In this document: one piece after another, positions 1 through 11,126 of the stretch
Layout of the letters: each line of letters starts with the position of its first letter
How positions within the stretch are numbered: position 1 is the stretch's first letter
Assembly (NCBI RefSeq): GCF_027172205.1
Contig: NC_070614.1
Location: forward strand, 39,190,001 to 39,254,000
Length of the DNA stretch: 64,000 nt
Direction: 5' to 3'
DNA from: Podarcis raffonei
Taxonomy: Eukaryota; Chordata; Lepidosauria; Squamata; Lacertidae
Translations under genes and position numbers: made by a program
Notes under the pieces: generated by a model
Told to the model about the DNA's origin: nothing
Seen by the model: only the letters and a program-made list of their open reading frames with translations
Databases searched by the model: none

Positions 1-557
1 GCAGATCGAGTCTTCACACAGTTTTTGACAACATATGTACACATATGAATGGACTAAGAAGCGGTTGCCCCAATTTAAATGAAGTACCTTTCAGATCTGC
101 TCCTAATTCCACATACCTGTTCTTAGATGAAGAGATCTGAGAAGCAGAGTTCCAAGTAAAGGCATCAGCGGTTGGCAATCTTCTCTCTGACTCCCTGAAT
201 GCCTGTCTGTTTATCTGTCCTTCCATCCACCACCCCAAGACAGCTCCCAACAAACTCCTTTTGTTCCCAACTGCATCTATTTCTTCTCCCTCTTGTCCGA
301 GGACTGCCTGCTTTGAGATTGGTACCCAGCACAGAGACTGATAAAGATGCTTAAGAACTCCACCCCTTTCCCTCTCCACCTCCCCCCCACCTTAAGGAAA
401 ATCATAGCCACTACCAGGCACCAGGTTGAAATTAATCCCTGTAAGGAATTTATTGGTTGTTAGTAAAGAAAGACATATTGGTTTTTCTTTCTCTAGTTGG
501 GGTGGGGTGGGGGCGCTAGCTCAGGCGAGACTGCAGGGAACAAGGTTTACTCAGATA
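1..557. other. Intergenic, nothing recognised
   Basis: I see no exon, RNA gene or known repeat here. Short open frames on the minus strand have no family resemblance and are best taken as chance. There is a G-rich run near 498-515. Confidence 0.5.
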
Positions 558-1138
558 CAGTAGTACCTTGGTTCTCAAACTTAATCCATTCTGGAAGTCT
601 GTTCCAAAACCAAGGCGATCCAAAACCAAGGCGCGCTTTCCCATAGAAAGTAATGCAAAACGGATTCATCCGTTCCAGATTTTTAAAAACTCTTAAAACA
701 GCAATTTAACGTGAATTTTACTATCTAATGAGACCGTTGATCCATAAAATGAAAGCAATAATCAATGTACTGTACTATAAAATAAAAAATAAGTACTGTA
801 GATGATAAAAATAAAAAATATTTTTTCTTACCTGCACTGATGATAGTCACAGAAACAAATTAACTGAAAAAGCCTCAAAAACAAAAATGCAATATAAATA
901 GCAAAAATAAAAGCACCAAACTTAATCTGTTCTGGAAGTCCCTTTGACTTCTGAAAGATCAAAAACCAAGACACAACTTCTGATTGGTGCAGGTGCCCCG
1001 GAAACAATAGCCAACAGCCGCATCGGACGCTCGGCTTCCAAAAAACATTCAAAAACTGGAACACTTACTTCCAGGTTTTCAGCGTTTGGGAACCAAGGCG
1101 TTTGAGTACCAAGGCATTTGAAAACCAAGGTACCACTG
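558..1138. mobile_element. Mariner/Tigger-type non-autonomous DNA transposon
   Basis: The ends are inverted repeats: CAGTAGTACCTTGGTT on the left and AACCAAGGTACCACTG on the right, each flanked by a TA dinucleotide, as expected for Tc1/mariner target duplication. Inside, the phrase 'accaaggc' recurs near both ends. No transposase is coded, so it moved in trans. Related but shorter elements lie at 14625, 51659 and (a second subfamily) 7870, 39344 and 54280. Confidence 0.8.
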
Positions 1139-2988
1139 TAACTTGGATTATATTTGCCCATACCTTGAGTTACAATGCCTTTAACATACATTGAAGAATT
1201 GTACAGTGAGACTGCAGTCCTATACTGTACACACTTACCTAAGGAGTAATCCCCATCGAAAACAATGGGATTTACCTCTCAACTGACATGCATAGCATTG
1301 TGCTGTCAAGGGCATCGCAACTCAAGGTAGATCATGAGTGCTGCTGAAGAACGTAGTTAAGAAATCTGTCAGAGGAAATGGGAAGGTTGGAAACCGTCAT
1401 CTCAGCATATACACATCCTTCCAGATTCAAGGCTGAGCGATGTCTGCAACCTTGAAGACCCCAAATCACTTCTGAGGCTGCGTACAAATCATATGCGTAA
1501 GTGCATTCCTACACCCCCACCCCAAGAATCCTTGGAACTGTAGTTTGTTAAGGGTGCTGGGAGCTGCAGCTCTGTTTGGGATAAGCTACCATTTGTTTGC
1601 TAATTAATAATTTAATTCATAAAAATTGTATACTGCTTGATTGTTAAAAAAAAAAAAAAAAGGAATTCAAACTGGTTTACAAGAACAAATAAAAAGGGGG
1701 GAAAGGAAAAAAAAAACCCCAACCAAATAAAACAACAATCCAAACATAATTTAAGTTATCACAAAAAAACCAGTTTAATTTACCGGTACATGTCAACAGG
1801 TCTGGATAGGCTTGCCTGAACAACAATGCATATAGCAGGCATTGAAAAGAGAGCAGTGAAGGCACCTACCGATACTTGATGTCACTGGGCCATGAGAGCT
1901 GACTTAATTAACTCACTACCTGCAGCTTTGCCTCTCCCCTATCCCAGTCTCACGCCTTCTCAATCCCAACAAGCATTTTACCAAAACTTTCCCATGTGTT
2001 TATTTGTTAAGTGTGTGTGTTGCTGCTTTTTCTACGATTTCCAAAAGCATGCATTAGGGGTTCACAGCTGGTCAGTTCCCCTGGCACTGACCAGACCCAG
2101 ACCTGCTTAGCACCAGTAATGTTGCCGCCTCGTGCGCCTCCAGATCATGCCCTGGATACGGCCTGGTAATTTCTTCATGTTGGGCTGCTCTTAAGGACAC
2201 AGGCCAAAGACTAGGGGGAAATATTGGCAACCCTAATCTGTACAGAGCCAGGTGCGCTACCTTTTAAAGCTTTCAAGTTATGAACAACCTTAAATTACTT
2301 CTCCTGTAAACCGACCTGTGAATGTTGGATGAAGGGCAGTATATAAATTTAATAACTCACCATCATCATAAAATTATCTACTCATCTGAACTATCTTTTT
2401 GGCTTTCTTCCACGTAAAATCCTCCTTGCACAGCCTCTGTTCTGAGATATATTAAATCTATATCCAATTCTTTTCTGTCACACTCATCACATGATTTTTT
2501 GCCTCCCTTTTCTCCTCGTCCTGTTTGTTCTGCCCACTTCCTTTGTAAGATCCAACTCTTGAGTCCATCAGCAGCAGGCTCCCAATTAGCAAATACTTGC
2601 TACTGGGATGTGGCTGTTATTGCTGTCTTCACCAATTACAGATGTCACAGGCTTCAATGGTCTCTGGGTACTTGAGGCACCGTGGAGATGCCATCCATGG
2701 CGGGGAGTTTTGAGTTTCCGGGCACAAAAGAATGCAAACGCTTTCCCTCCCCTTCATCTTAACCCTCTGAGCTGGAGTTGCCACGATAATACAAGCAATT
2801 ATAAAGCAATTACTCATAATGATGGCAAAATGCAGGCCTGAGGCTTGCAAAAAATGAAAACGGGAGGATAAGATAGAGGGGGTGTGAGCAAAGGATGCAG
2901 TGTTTGGGAGTTTTTCGTTTAGAGAAAAGGTCAGCAAAAAGTGACAAGATAGAAGTTTATAAAATTATGCATGGCATGAAGAAAGTGG
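1139..2988. other. Intergenic with repeat remnants
   Basis: No gene is supported. A poly-A run lies at about 1645-1661. A fragment near 1475-1585 carries the 'ctgtagtttgttaagggtgctgggagctg' type phrase of a palindromic MITE family seen elsewhere (4234, 27250, 33260, 36230, 54745). Around 2280-2365 the text resembles a LINE 3' end (a '...cagtatataaatttaata' tail followed by CAT repeats). Confidence 0.45.
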
Positions 2989-2992
2989 GTAG

Positions 2993-3706
2993 TGTGATGG
3001 GAATTTTGAGGTCTTAGATATATGGTAATGTTCATAAGTGTACCAACCAAGCACGTACATAGATCAGCACAGGAAGACCGACCTGGAACCATTTTGATTC
3101 CTAAACTGAGCAAATGTTTTCTCTGCAAGGTCAAAGTGGGAGACCTCCCCATTGTCTCTTTCCTCACAAATCCTGTCTTAAGGGCACATTTAAGATATGA
3201 ATAGGGTGTGAGCCTGTGACTTGGCCCAGGAACTAAGTATTTATCATTACACAAAACTGGCCAGGCTCCCCAGGAAATCCAATCAAGTAACCTGCCAGAC
3301 AGGAGATAAACAACAGGAGAAAAAACAACATTCAAATTTCTGTTTTAGACTGCCTTTTCTGTGATGTAGGTATGATGTATCTGGGGTGGTGGTCTTAGGT
3401 TACACCCCTTCTGTGATGTATATATGATGTTTCTGGGGGTGGTCTTGATCTACAGGGTGGCAATTTCAAAAGTCTTTATAAGGCCTTGCGTGCCATTTTT
3501 CTGGGTTCCTCCTCTCTCCTGCAGGTGAGGGGAGCACCCTGTTGCAACAGATCAATAAAGTTCAAGCTTACTAGCTGCTTTGCTTTTCAATATTCTCTGG
3601 TTGGCCTTGTTTATTTTCTCCTACCAATAGGGAACCTATGTAAGGACTCTATATGGGCTCTTGGTGGATACCCCATAAGTGAAAAGGGCATCTTTTGTTT
3701 ACAACA
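2993..3706 (+). mobile_element. Solo LTR of an endogenous retrovirus-like element
   Basis: The element begins TGTGATGGG and ends TTACAACA, and is flanked by a 4-bp direct repeat GTAG (2989-2992 and 3707-3710). A TATA-like TATAAGG lies near 3477 and an AATAAA signal at 3554-3559, in the order and spacing expected for U3, R and U5 on the plus strand. No internal viral region is attached, so it is a solo LTR left after recombination. The 4-bp duplication fits a gamma/epsilon-type retrovirus. It is a fossil without coding capacity; the identical target copies suggest it is not extremely old. Confidence 0.75.
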
Positions 3707-4099
3707 GTAGCGGACATTTCCCCCACTCTCTCATTGTTGGTGCAAGGAGAAAGAAATAGATATCAAGCAGAATTCTTGGATGCCAAGTTTCAAGTTTGGG
3801 GCAACTACACTTTGGTGAGAGAACCCTAGCGGATATTTAACATCACAAAACAGGTAGCAAAGCATGGCAATTTAGGCTGTAGAATCTTAAAAAGTGCCCT
3901 TTCAAGTGAGTTCCAAAAGGTTGCTTTAAAAGTTTATTTCCAAAGTTTCCTATGTCCCCCAGCAAAGCAAAAGACCACACATTTGCTACGTTAAAAATGA
4001 TTTACTGACAAACTCTTCAAGGTCAGATGCAGTCATGGTTTCCCCCAAGGAATGCAGGGACCTGTAGTTGAGAATTGTGATCTCCGATCCCTGAGCTGT

Positions 4100-4235
4100 C
4101 TGAAGGAAATCCTGTATAGGGAAGGTTTTTTAATGTTTATTTTTTTATTACGTTTTTATATATGTTGGAAGGCGCCCAGAGTGGCTGGGGCAAACCAGTA
4201 AGATCTGTGGGGTGGTATAAAATAGTGAAATTATC
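4100..4235 (+). mobile_element. L2-like LINE 3' end
   Basis: The text 'ggcgcccagagtggctggggcaaaccag...ggtggtataaaat' matches the 3' end of the L2-like LINEs at 31062 and 55321, followed by a short ATT-type tail. It is 5'-truncated with no coding part. Confidence 0.6.
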
Positions 4236-4500
4236 ATTATGGAATGGGACGTCCCTATTTTCATTGGAGAAATGTTGGAGGGTATGTGCGAATTGTTAGG
4301 AAACCCCTCTCCCTTCACAGAGCTACAGTTCCCAGAATTCCCTGGGATGAGGGATCAACTGTTAAACCTCATAGAGCTAAACAGTAGCTCTATGAGGGGA
4401 ACAGGGCGTCTCTTAACAAATATCAGCACCCTTAACAAACTGATTCTTTGGAGAAAGCCATGACTCTTTAACATGATATAATATTGCTCTGACAAGGAGC
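4234..4500. repeat. Palindromic MITE-like repeat
   Basis: This stretch carries 'acagagctacagttcccagaa' and later 'agcacccttaacaaactgat', the two inward-facing halves of a palindromic family common in the window. The ends are eroded and I cannot place a target duplication. Confidence 0.4.
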
Positions 4501-5047
4501 TCTCACAGTTTGTCTTGCGAGGAAGTAAATCCCTCCCCACTTGCTTCCACAAGAAGGAGTGCAGCTTCAGCAGTTTGTCTGCCTCCCTCCCCAACCCCTC
4601 ACAGACACTCACACCATTCCTCTGAATACACATCTGGGTGCCAGCATCTGCCTTCCCCCCCATCCCACCTCGGCCTGTCAGCAAATACTGCTTCCCCTTC
4701 TGCCCCCACCAACGTGAAATCAAAGCCACCTTCCAGACTCCTCTTGCCTCACCTCAAAGCGCTTGTCACACACAGGTGGCAAAACAAACTCTGCCCATGA
4801 ACAAAGGTCCCTCTCATGTTCACAGGCTGGCGAGAGAGGCCAAGGCCTTTTCACAGCGGGTGAGGCCAGCCAGAGCACATTTAATCCCAAACCGGTTCTC
4901 TGGCCTGGGTCTGGCCAAGGCGTCTGATTCATGCTGCCATAAAGGGTTCCTCAAGGGCTTGCCTCTTCTGGAGGGACGGGGCTTGCCGTTTAATATTTGT
5001 ATGTGTTGATGTAAATACCTCATTGGCATATATAAATTTAAATTTGC
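4501..5047. other. Intergenic, nothing recognised
   Basis: C-rich, non-repetitive to the eye. The short open frames on both strands show no domain. Confidence 0.4.
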
Positions 5048-5191
5048 CCACTGCCAGTCTGAATGCCAAGCTGGTACAGCGTGGACTCTAATCAGCTGTA
5101 CATTTGAGAGTCCCGAGTTCAAAACCATGCCTATATTTGCAAGACAAGCCTTGGTCAAGTCCTCGCTTTGTCATCCAAATCTGCACAGGGC

Positions 5192-5510
5192 CAGTGCCGG
5201 ATTTACGTACGTATAAGCTAAACAAGCTATACAGCTTAGGGCCCCACTGTCCTGCCCCACCCCCAATATACTTCTTCTGAATTGTATTTCACTATTAATA
5301 TACTTCTTCTTAATTGTATTTCAGTTCAAAAGTTACTTTGATAATGTGTAAATGGCTTTAGATACCTATTAGGCCCACAAATTACCATATAGCTTATATT
5401 CAACACACAAAAACAGTGACAATTTGTTGTTGACAAAGGACAGCTGGACATACAAAGGGCCCCATTACCTTCAGTAGCTTAAGGCCTCATCATACCTAAA
5501 TCCGTCCCTG
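5192..5510. mobile_element. hAT-type non-autonomous DNA transposon
   Basis: A 319-bp element with inverted ends CAGTGCCGGATTTACGTACG and, read from the other side, CAGGGACGGATTTAGGTATG. It is flanked by a perfect 8-bp direct repeat CACAGGGC (5184-5191 and 5511-5518). Eight-bp duplications and CAG starts are typical of the hAT superfamily. It encodes nothing and sits inside what looks like an older SINE remnant (about 5048-5190, resuming at 5519). Confidence 0.8.
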
Positions 5511-5876
5511 CACAGGGCTGTTGTGTAACACCTTGCATATTAAATATCCTGTAAAGGTGAGAGTGAGAGGGCCACAAATCCAGGAACATGCTCAGTGGCT
5601 GCATGAAAAAGGTCTTAGGATCAATCACTGGGGTGGAATTAGTCACCAAATTCCATGCTAGACCTACTCAGAGCAGACCTGCTGAAGTTAATACACATGG
5701 CTAACTTAGCTTCAGCAAGTCTCCTCTGCGTAGGCGTGGTGTAGCAATTAGAGTGTTTTGGATTAGAATCTGAGAGACCCGGGTTCAAATCCCCACACAT
5801 CCCCATGAAGCTCACCAGGTGACCTTGGGCCGGTCGACATCCCTTGGCTTAACCCACCTGACAGGGTTGTTGTGAG

Positions 5877-6649
5877 CAGAGGCGTAGCAAGCCCAGGTGG
5901 TACCTGTGTAGCAGGAAACGCCCCCCCCCAATCCAGTAACACCTGATGCGAAATATTTTTTTTGTCACTCCCCCCACCAACAGCTCAGGGTAGGCTTGGG
6001 AGTCGCAGGTGGGCGTCGAATGTCCACCCCCCTTCCTACGCCCCCACCCCCATGACTCCCAAGTACCCTGAGCTGTTGGGCCAAGGTGGGGAGCTATGCC
6101 ACTTTGCTGGGGCACTGGCAAGGCTGAGTCCTCTCAGGAGCCACGGCTCCCATCCGTCCCCCTCCCTCCCTCCCTTCCCAGCTTGCTGTAAAGCAACAAA
6201 GCGGGAGCCGCTTATGGCGAGCCGGGGAAAGAGGGAGGCTGGGAGGGGGCCCCCCAGCTCGCCATAAGCGGTTCCTGCTGGCGACGGAGGCATCCCACCA
6301 TCATCCGTACGGCGCTCGTGTGGCATCGGCAGCAAACCGCTATGTACAGCACATGTGCGGCGTCGCTATGTACAGCGCATGCGTGCGACACCGCACTTGT
6401 GTTGCAAGTAGCGGTTTGCCACCGGTGCCGCTCGAACGCCGTACGGACGGTGGTGGGATCCTCTGCTCGCGGCTGCAGCCACGAACGGAGGATCCTCCAC
6501 ATGTGGCTACAGCGGCACGATGACTGCTCCTGCCGCCTTGCCCTGGCCAGGGCGGCAGTGAAAGCACCCCGTGGGGTGCCTTCTTGTCACCCTCCCAAAC
6601 ATGGAACCCGGGGCGGACCGCCCCCCCTGCCCCCCTTGCGACGCCACTG
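5877..6649. mobile_element. hAT-type non-autonomous DNA transposon with internal palindrome
   Basis: A 773-bp element with inverted ends CAGAGGCGTAGCAAG and CTTGCGACGCCACTG, flanked by a perfect 8-bp direct repeat GTTGTGAG (5869-5876 and 6650-6657). It landed in a CORE-SINE. It is GC- and CpG-rich and contains a long imperfect hairpin at about 6290-6458. No transposase is coded. A related end, CAGTGGCGTAGCG, occurs at 21961. Confidence 0.82.
6290..6458. repeat. CpG-rich imperfect palindrome inside the hAT element
   Basis: The left arm reads ccatcatccgtacggcgctc and onward to gcaaaccgcta; the right arm is its approximate reverse complement, from tagcggtttgccaccgg to gccgtacggacggtggtgg. The inner part (cacatgtgcggcgtcgc / gcgacaccgcacttgtg) continues the pairing towards a centre near 6377. 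Confidence 0.7.
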
Positions 6650-6754
6650 GTTGTGAGGATAAAAGGGGGAGTGGAGAACCTTGTACCACTACCCTTGGAA
6701 GAAGATGGGGCATACTTGTACTACATGACCACATACATGCAACCTCTAGCCCAG

Positions 6755-6998
6755 GCGTCAGCAACATTTTTCAGCCATGGGGAAGTCCACCGTCCCTCAG
6801 GCCTTGTGGGGGGCTGGACTATATTTTGGGGTGGGGGAAAATGAATGAATTCCCTTGCCCCACAAATAACCCAGAGATGCATTTTAAATAAAAGCACACA
6901 GTCTGCTCATGTAAAAACACCAGGCAGGCCCCACAAATAACCCAGAGATGCATTTTAAATAAAAGCACACATTCTACTCATCCAGCCCCCGGGCCTTA
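6755..6998. mobile_element. hAT/MER-like repeat with a tandem duplication
   Basis: The text 'tttttcagccatggggaag', 'ctcatgtaaaaacaccaggc' and 'cagcccccgggccttagttt' matches a family also seen at 21185-21315. Within it a stretch of about 65 bp starting 'ccccacaaataacccagaga' (from 6859) is repeated from 6930. Confidence 0.55.
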
Positions 6999-7009
6999 GT
7001 TTGCCTGCT

Positions 7010-7115
7010 CTAGCATTTTCATGGAGGGCTGGGAGAGAATCCCTGCCTGAAATTCTGTGGAGCAAGCTGCCAGCAATACTTGGCCAGTTGGACCAATGGT
7101 CTGAGTTGGTGTTAT
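7010..7115 (+). mobile_element. tRNA-Ala-type SINE, 3' part
   Basis: 'agggctgggagagaatccctgcctgaaa' type body followed by 'gttggaccaatggtctga' matches the 3' part of the tRNA-Ala-derived SINE seen more fully at 17765 and 61447. The tRNA head is missing. Confidence 0.5.
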
Positions 7116-7786
7116 AAAAAAAATTACAACACGATGATACCAGGCAGGCGGCTTACTACCGTCATCGTCCCGTCCCCCGTCCACCCCCCCTGCTCCTCCC
7201 AAGGCTGGACCAGTTTGAAATCCAGAATTCCTGGTCTTTCTAAAGCTGAGTATTTGTTAGCGGAGGTTTGGGGCTTCTTGCCCCACATCTGGTGCCGGTG
7301 CTGCTGTTCCTTCTCGGTTTATTTTTCCTGTGAGTTGCTGGCACTGGTGCAGAATTCAGGCATGGTGGCTGGGAGCCCCCCGCTGTCCTCAGGCTCCGGT
7401 TTGGGAAATGGCGGCCAAGGGATGACATGAGCTGTTCCCTAGGCATCCCTCTCTCTGCTCCCCACCCCCGTCTGCAACTACCCCTGTCTCCCCTCAAAAA
7501 ACCCAAAACTGTGTCTGGCTTCCAGGTGGAGAGAGAATGGGCAAGGGAAGAAAGCAGGAAAGTTGTTCATGTCTCCTTCTTTCCTGTAGCTCAAGTACAC
7601 CTTCTGCGAGGTGCCAGGCACCGCAGGTCTGATATTGGAAAATAACTCACAAGAACAAGAAGGGGATAACTGGGAATCAGGAGGCTGCGTGTCCAGTGTT
7701 AGTCACCCCCAGAATAGGCCCACTGCAACTACTGAGCATTACTAATGTGGGTCCATTAATTTCAATGGGTTTACTCTGAATAGAAA

Positions 7787-8211
7787 GGCTGTGTGCACAC
7801 TACACCTTTGAAGTGCATCCTTTCCCTCGAAGAATTCTGGGCCCTGTATTTTACCCTCACAGAGTTATACAGTGGTACCTCTGGTTACATATGCTTCAGG
7901 TTACATACGCTTCAGGTTACACACTCCGCTAACCCAGAAATGGTACCTCGGGTTAAGAACTTTGCTTCAGGATGAGAACAGAAATCATGCTCCGGCAGCG
8001 TGGCAGCAGCAGGAGGCCTCATTAGCTAAAGTGGTGCTTCAGGTTAAGAACAGTTTCAGGTTAAGAACAGACCTCCGGAACAAATTAAGTACTTAACCCA
8101 AGGTACCACTGTAATTCCCAGAGGCCTTTACCTAAACTAAAGTTCCCAGAATTCTTTGAGGGGCGTAAACGTGCTTCAAATACGCTTTAAAGGTATAGTG
8201 TGTACACAGCC
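7787..8211. mobile_element. Palindromic MITE, interrupted by a mariner MITE
   Basis: The outer inverted repeats are GGCTGTGTGCACACTACACC and, from the right side, GGCTGTGTACACACTATACC (18 of 20 match). The body carries 'gttataattcccagag' and 'aaagttcccagaattctttg', characteristic of this family. It is split by the element at 7870-8111. Confidence 0.65.
7870..8111. mobile_element. Mariner-type MITE, 'ggttaagaac' subfamily
   Basis: CAGTGGTACCTCTGGTTACA at the left and an end reading ACCCAAGGTACCACTG at the right, with TA on both sides (7868-7869, 8112-8113). Near-identical copies lie at 39344-39561 and 54280-54505. Non-coding. Confidence 0.8.
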
Positions 8212-8397
8212 AAAGTTAGGTGCAACCCCAGGATCCTAGGTAGGTAAACTAGGGAGCCACACAGTGATTTCAATTCAAGACCAATTTTTTTATTGTCTGT
8301 CTGCACTCTGGACAAGGTTGATGCCCTGACCAGGGGAGCTATGTGATACTCAGATCTCTTGGGGCCAGCCTTACCGTTGGCTAGAGAGAGGCAGATG

Positions 8398-8779
8398 CAG
8401 GACACGGAAAGATTAAAAATACATTAAAACATCAGCCATTAAAAACTTCCCTAAACAGGGCTGCCTTCAGATGTCTTCTAAATGTCAGATAGTTGTTTAT
8501 TTCCTTGACATCTGAAGGGAGGGCGTTCCACAGGGCGGGTGCCACTACCAAGAAGGCCCTCTGCCTGGTTCCCTGTAACCTCACTTCTCGCAGTGAGGGA
8601 ACCGCCAGAAGGCCCTCAGAGCTGGACCTCAGTGTCCAGGTTGAACAATGAGGGTGGAGATGCTCCTTCAGGTAACGCCTGAAAGGAGCTAAAATGTTGC
8701 ATTGCAAATTGCTCAAGCCTTCCTCTCTTCCCATCACTTGTCCAAAGAAGACATTCAATATTCTATGGCCACTGAGCAT
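8398..8779 (-). mobile_element. L2-like LINE, 3' end of reverse-transcriptase frame
   Basis: On the minus strand the frame reads [20 protein letters not shown], then [20 protein letters not shown] and [16 protein letters not shown], the C-terminal tail typical of L2-like LINE ORF2 proteins. The copy is 5'-truncated. Sister fragments lie at 31062 (+), 43005 (-) and 55321 (+). Confidence 0.75.
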
Positions 8780-10793
8780 GCTTGCTCCTTATATGGCTCT
8801 TTTGAGTGGCCTCTTGGGGTTTTTTTCCCTCCCAGATTTTTTTGGGTAGTTTTGCAAACTTTGGGTTTTCTCCAAATGTACCCTCTTGTTTCTCAAGGGG
8901 TCCACTTTGGCTATAGTCCTGCTGGCACTGGTCAGCTGGGTTCACTGTTAGAGGGGAGGGATTATACAAATTAATGGAGGATAGATCTTTCCATGGCTAT
9001 TGGAAGCTATGTGGTGCATCCATGTTCAGGTGCAGGGCCACTGAATGCCCATTGCTGAGGAGCAACCAGGGTTTGGAGAGGGCATCCTGAAGGCATTTGG
9101 CTGGTCACTGTGGCTTCTGAACAAGAAATACCTTTTGCCTGGCCAAACAGAGCTCTTCTTGTGCTCCAAAGTGTAGCTGACCATGCTTAGGGAGGTGTCT
9201 ACTTGGCGCTATGAATTGAGCAGCCTTTGATGGTTTCCTCCTAGAAGGGCCAAAAAGAGAGAGCTGTAAGCATGAAAAACAACTGAGGAGGATGAATCAT
9301 GCAAGCCAGCTGCTTAAACACTCCAAAATGGGGTGTGGGGTTCAAAAAATGAAACCTGAGAGACTTAACATCCATTTTTCTAGCAGGAACCACAAAATAG
9401 CAGGTCCCTTAAACTGGCCAACAGGTTTAGCATCGTGCCACGTTTTCATTTTAAGAATATGGATCCCTCAGGGCATGGAGGTGAAGAGCTCGTTTCTGCT
9501 TTTGGCCCTCCCATAAAGGGCATCTGATTGGCTACTACAAGAACAAAATTCTGGACTAGATGGGCCTTAGGCCTGATCCAGCTAGACTCTTCTTGTGTTT
9601 TTAAAACTCAGTGTCTCAGAGGTGGAGCTAGAATTGGGAGCTGACCAGCAGTAAACCTTGCATATGATAATTTACATGTATGGCTGCAAATTTGAACACA
9701 GTGGGACTTACTTCTGTAAAGGCTTGCAGTGTAAGGCTCAGTTTACAATAAAGGAATAAACACTCCACAAGTTTCCTTAAAAATTGCTGGCTGCTGAGGC
9801 ACTGTAATTAAAGTACTTAAAGTGGAGATTGGTTACATTTTCCTTCAAAATTATAGGAAGGGCTTTGTATGACAGCGTCACAATTTCCTTCATGTGGTGC
9901 AGGTATTTTATTTTCAGTATAAACAGGACCCTGTTTTTGCATCTACACACACACACACACAGAGGCTCCTATTCCAAAAAGGACATGAGTGGGGCAGGGA
10001 CAGCTCTCCCCACCACTTTTAATTGTTCTCTGAGATATGGAGGGGAGGAAAAGGGAAAACCAGGACATCAAACCCCAAACTGGAATGACTTCTGTAATTC
10101 TGGGTCTGTCCCTGGGAAATCGGGACACTTGGAGGGTAGGATAGGGCTCCTGTTGTGATCCACCTTTGATGGAGGGCAGGATAGGGCTGAAACACACTGG
10201 TCCCGATGCACCACCTGCTAGACCAGACTGATGGTGAATGGGCAAAATGCACTCTGCACAAGCTCAGGCTCTCTATTACGGCTTGATAGGTTTTTGAGCT
10301 GTGACTCAGGCCCTGCCCAGGGCCCAAACTACCCTTCTTGATAGGTTCTGCCTGGCTTCTTGCTTGAATCTGTTAGATTCGCCATTTCCCTCCCAGGGAA
10401 CCTTGCGCGCCGGAGGGTCACAAGGTTAGACAAACCCAGCAGCGCCAACCTAGTTTGCTTTGGCTGAGGCTGAGGCTTGCTGGCGAGGAATCCCCCTCCA
10501 TATGCTTCCCCCCTCCCTCAGTATAATCCACACAACTCAAGCCAGGAATAACCTCCTTTCAAGCCAAGCTGGTGACCAGCCTAAGACGGGGTTGAGGGTA
10601 GGAGAAGGCAGAGACTGACGGCAAGGTGGATGGGGGACATCTGAGGGCAGGGGAAGAAGGGTGGGGCGAGGCTCTGCCATCAGCACGAATGGAGGAGAGG
10701 GCACCTCATAAATGGTACAGATATTATATGAAACAGGGGTACACTCAAGAGGGGCACATGACATGATAGCAGTCTATTGAGTCATGTTCGTTC
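8780..10793. other. Intergenic
   Basis: No exon is supported. Around 9530-9600 is a short repeat tail ('ctggactagatgggcc') that recurs at 36445, 49275 and 56560. A CA microsatellite lies near 9945-9961. Confidence 0.4.
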
Positions 10794-10794
10794 C

Positions 10795-10827
<33 letters not shown>
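10794..10827. repeat. (AAT)n microsatellite
   Basis: About eleven uninterrupted ATA/AAT units. Confidence 0.95.
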
Positions 10828-11126
10828 GCAACAACAAGACATTTCTGAACAGTAGATTCGGCGGATAAAGAACACACGCATTCAAGCCACACAGCCACAA
10901 ATGTCTGACAGAATGATGTACAAATACAGCTCAGAAAGGCACCTCGGCAAAGACCGCCTGTGGATTCACTCAGGTTGCACATGCATTTCACATGTGTATA
11001 ATAGCACGTTCACAAGCAAGAGACATATGCACTGCTCACAGACATTGCCTTGTTAAATATACAGTGTCTTCACAGGAGAAATGAAGTCTTTTGACAGGTC
11101 AGACCAGAATGCCATGGCACACCAGT

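Larger units (their letters stand above)
5733..6735 (+). mobile_element. CORE-SINE (MIR-like), split by a hAT element
   Basis: The left part (5733-5876) has a tRNA-like head with a B box in 'gggttcaaatccccac', then 'gaagctcaccaggtgacctt' of the CORE region. The right part resumes at 6650 with 'gttgtgaggataaaaggggg'. The two halves are separated by the insertion at 5877-6649. Other copies lie at 17158, 49893 and 55222/55687. Confidence 0.7.
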
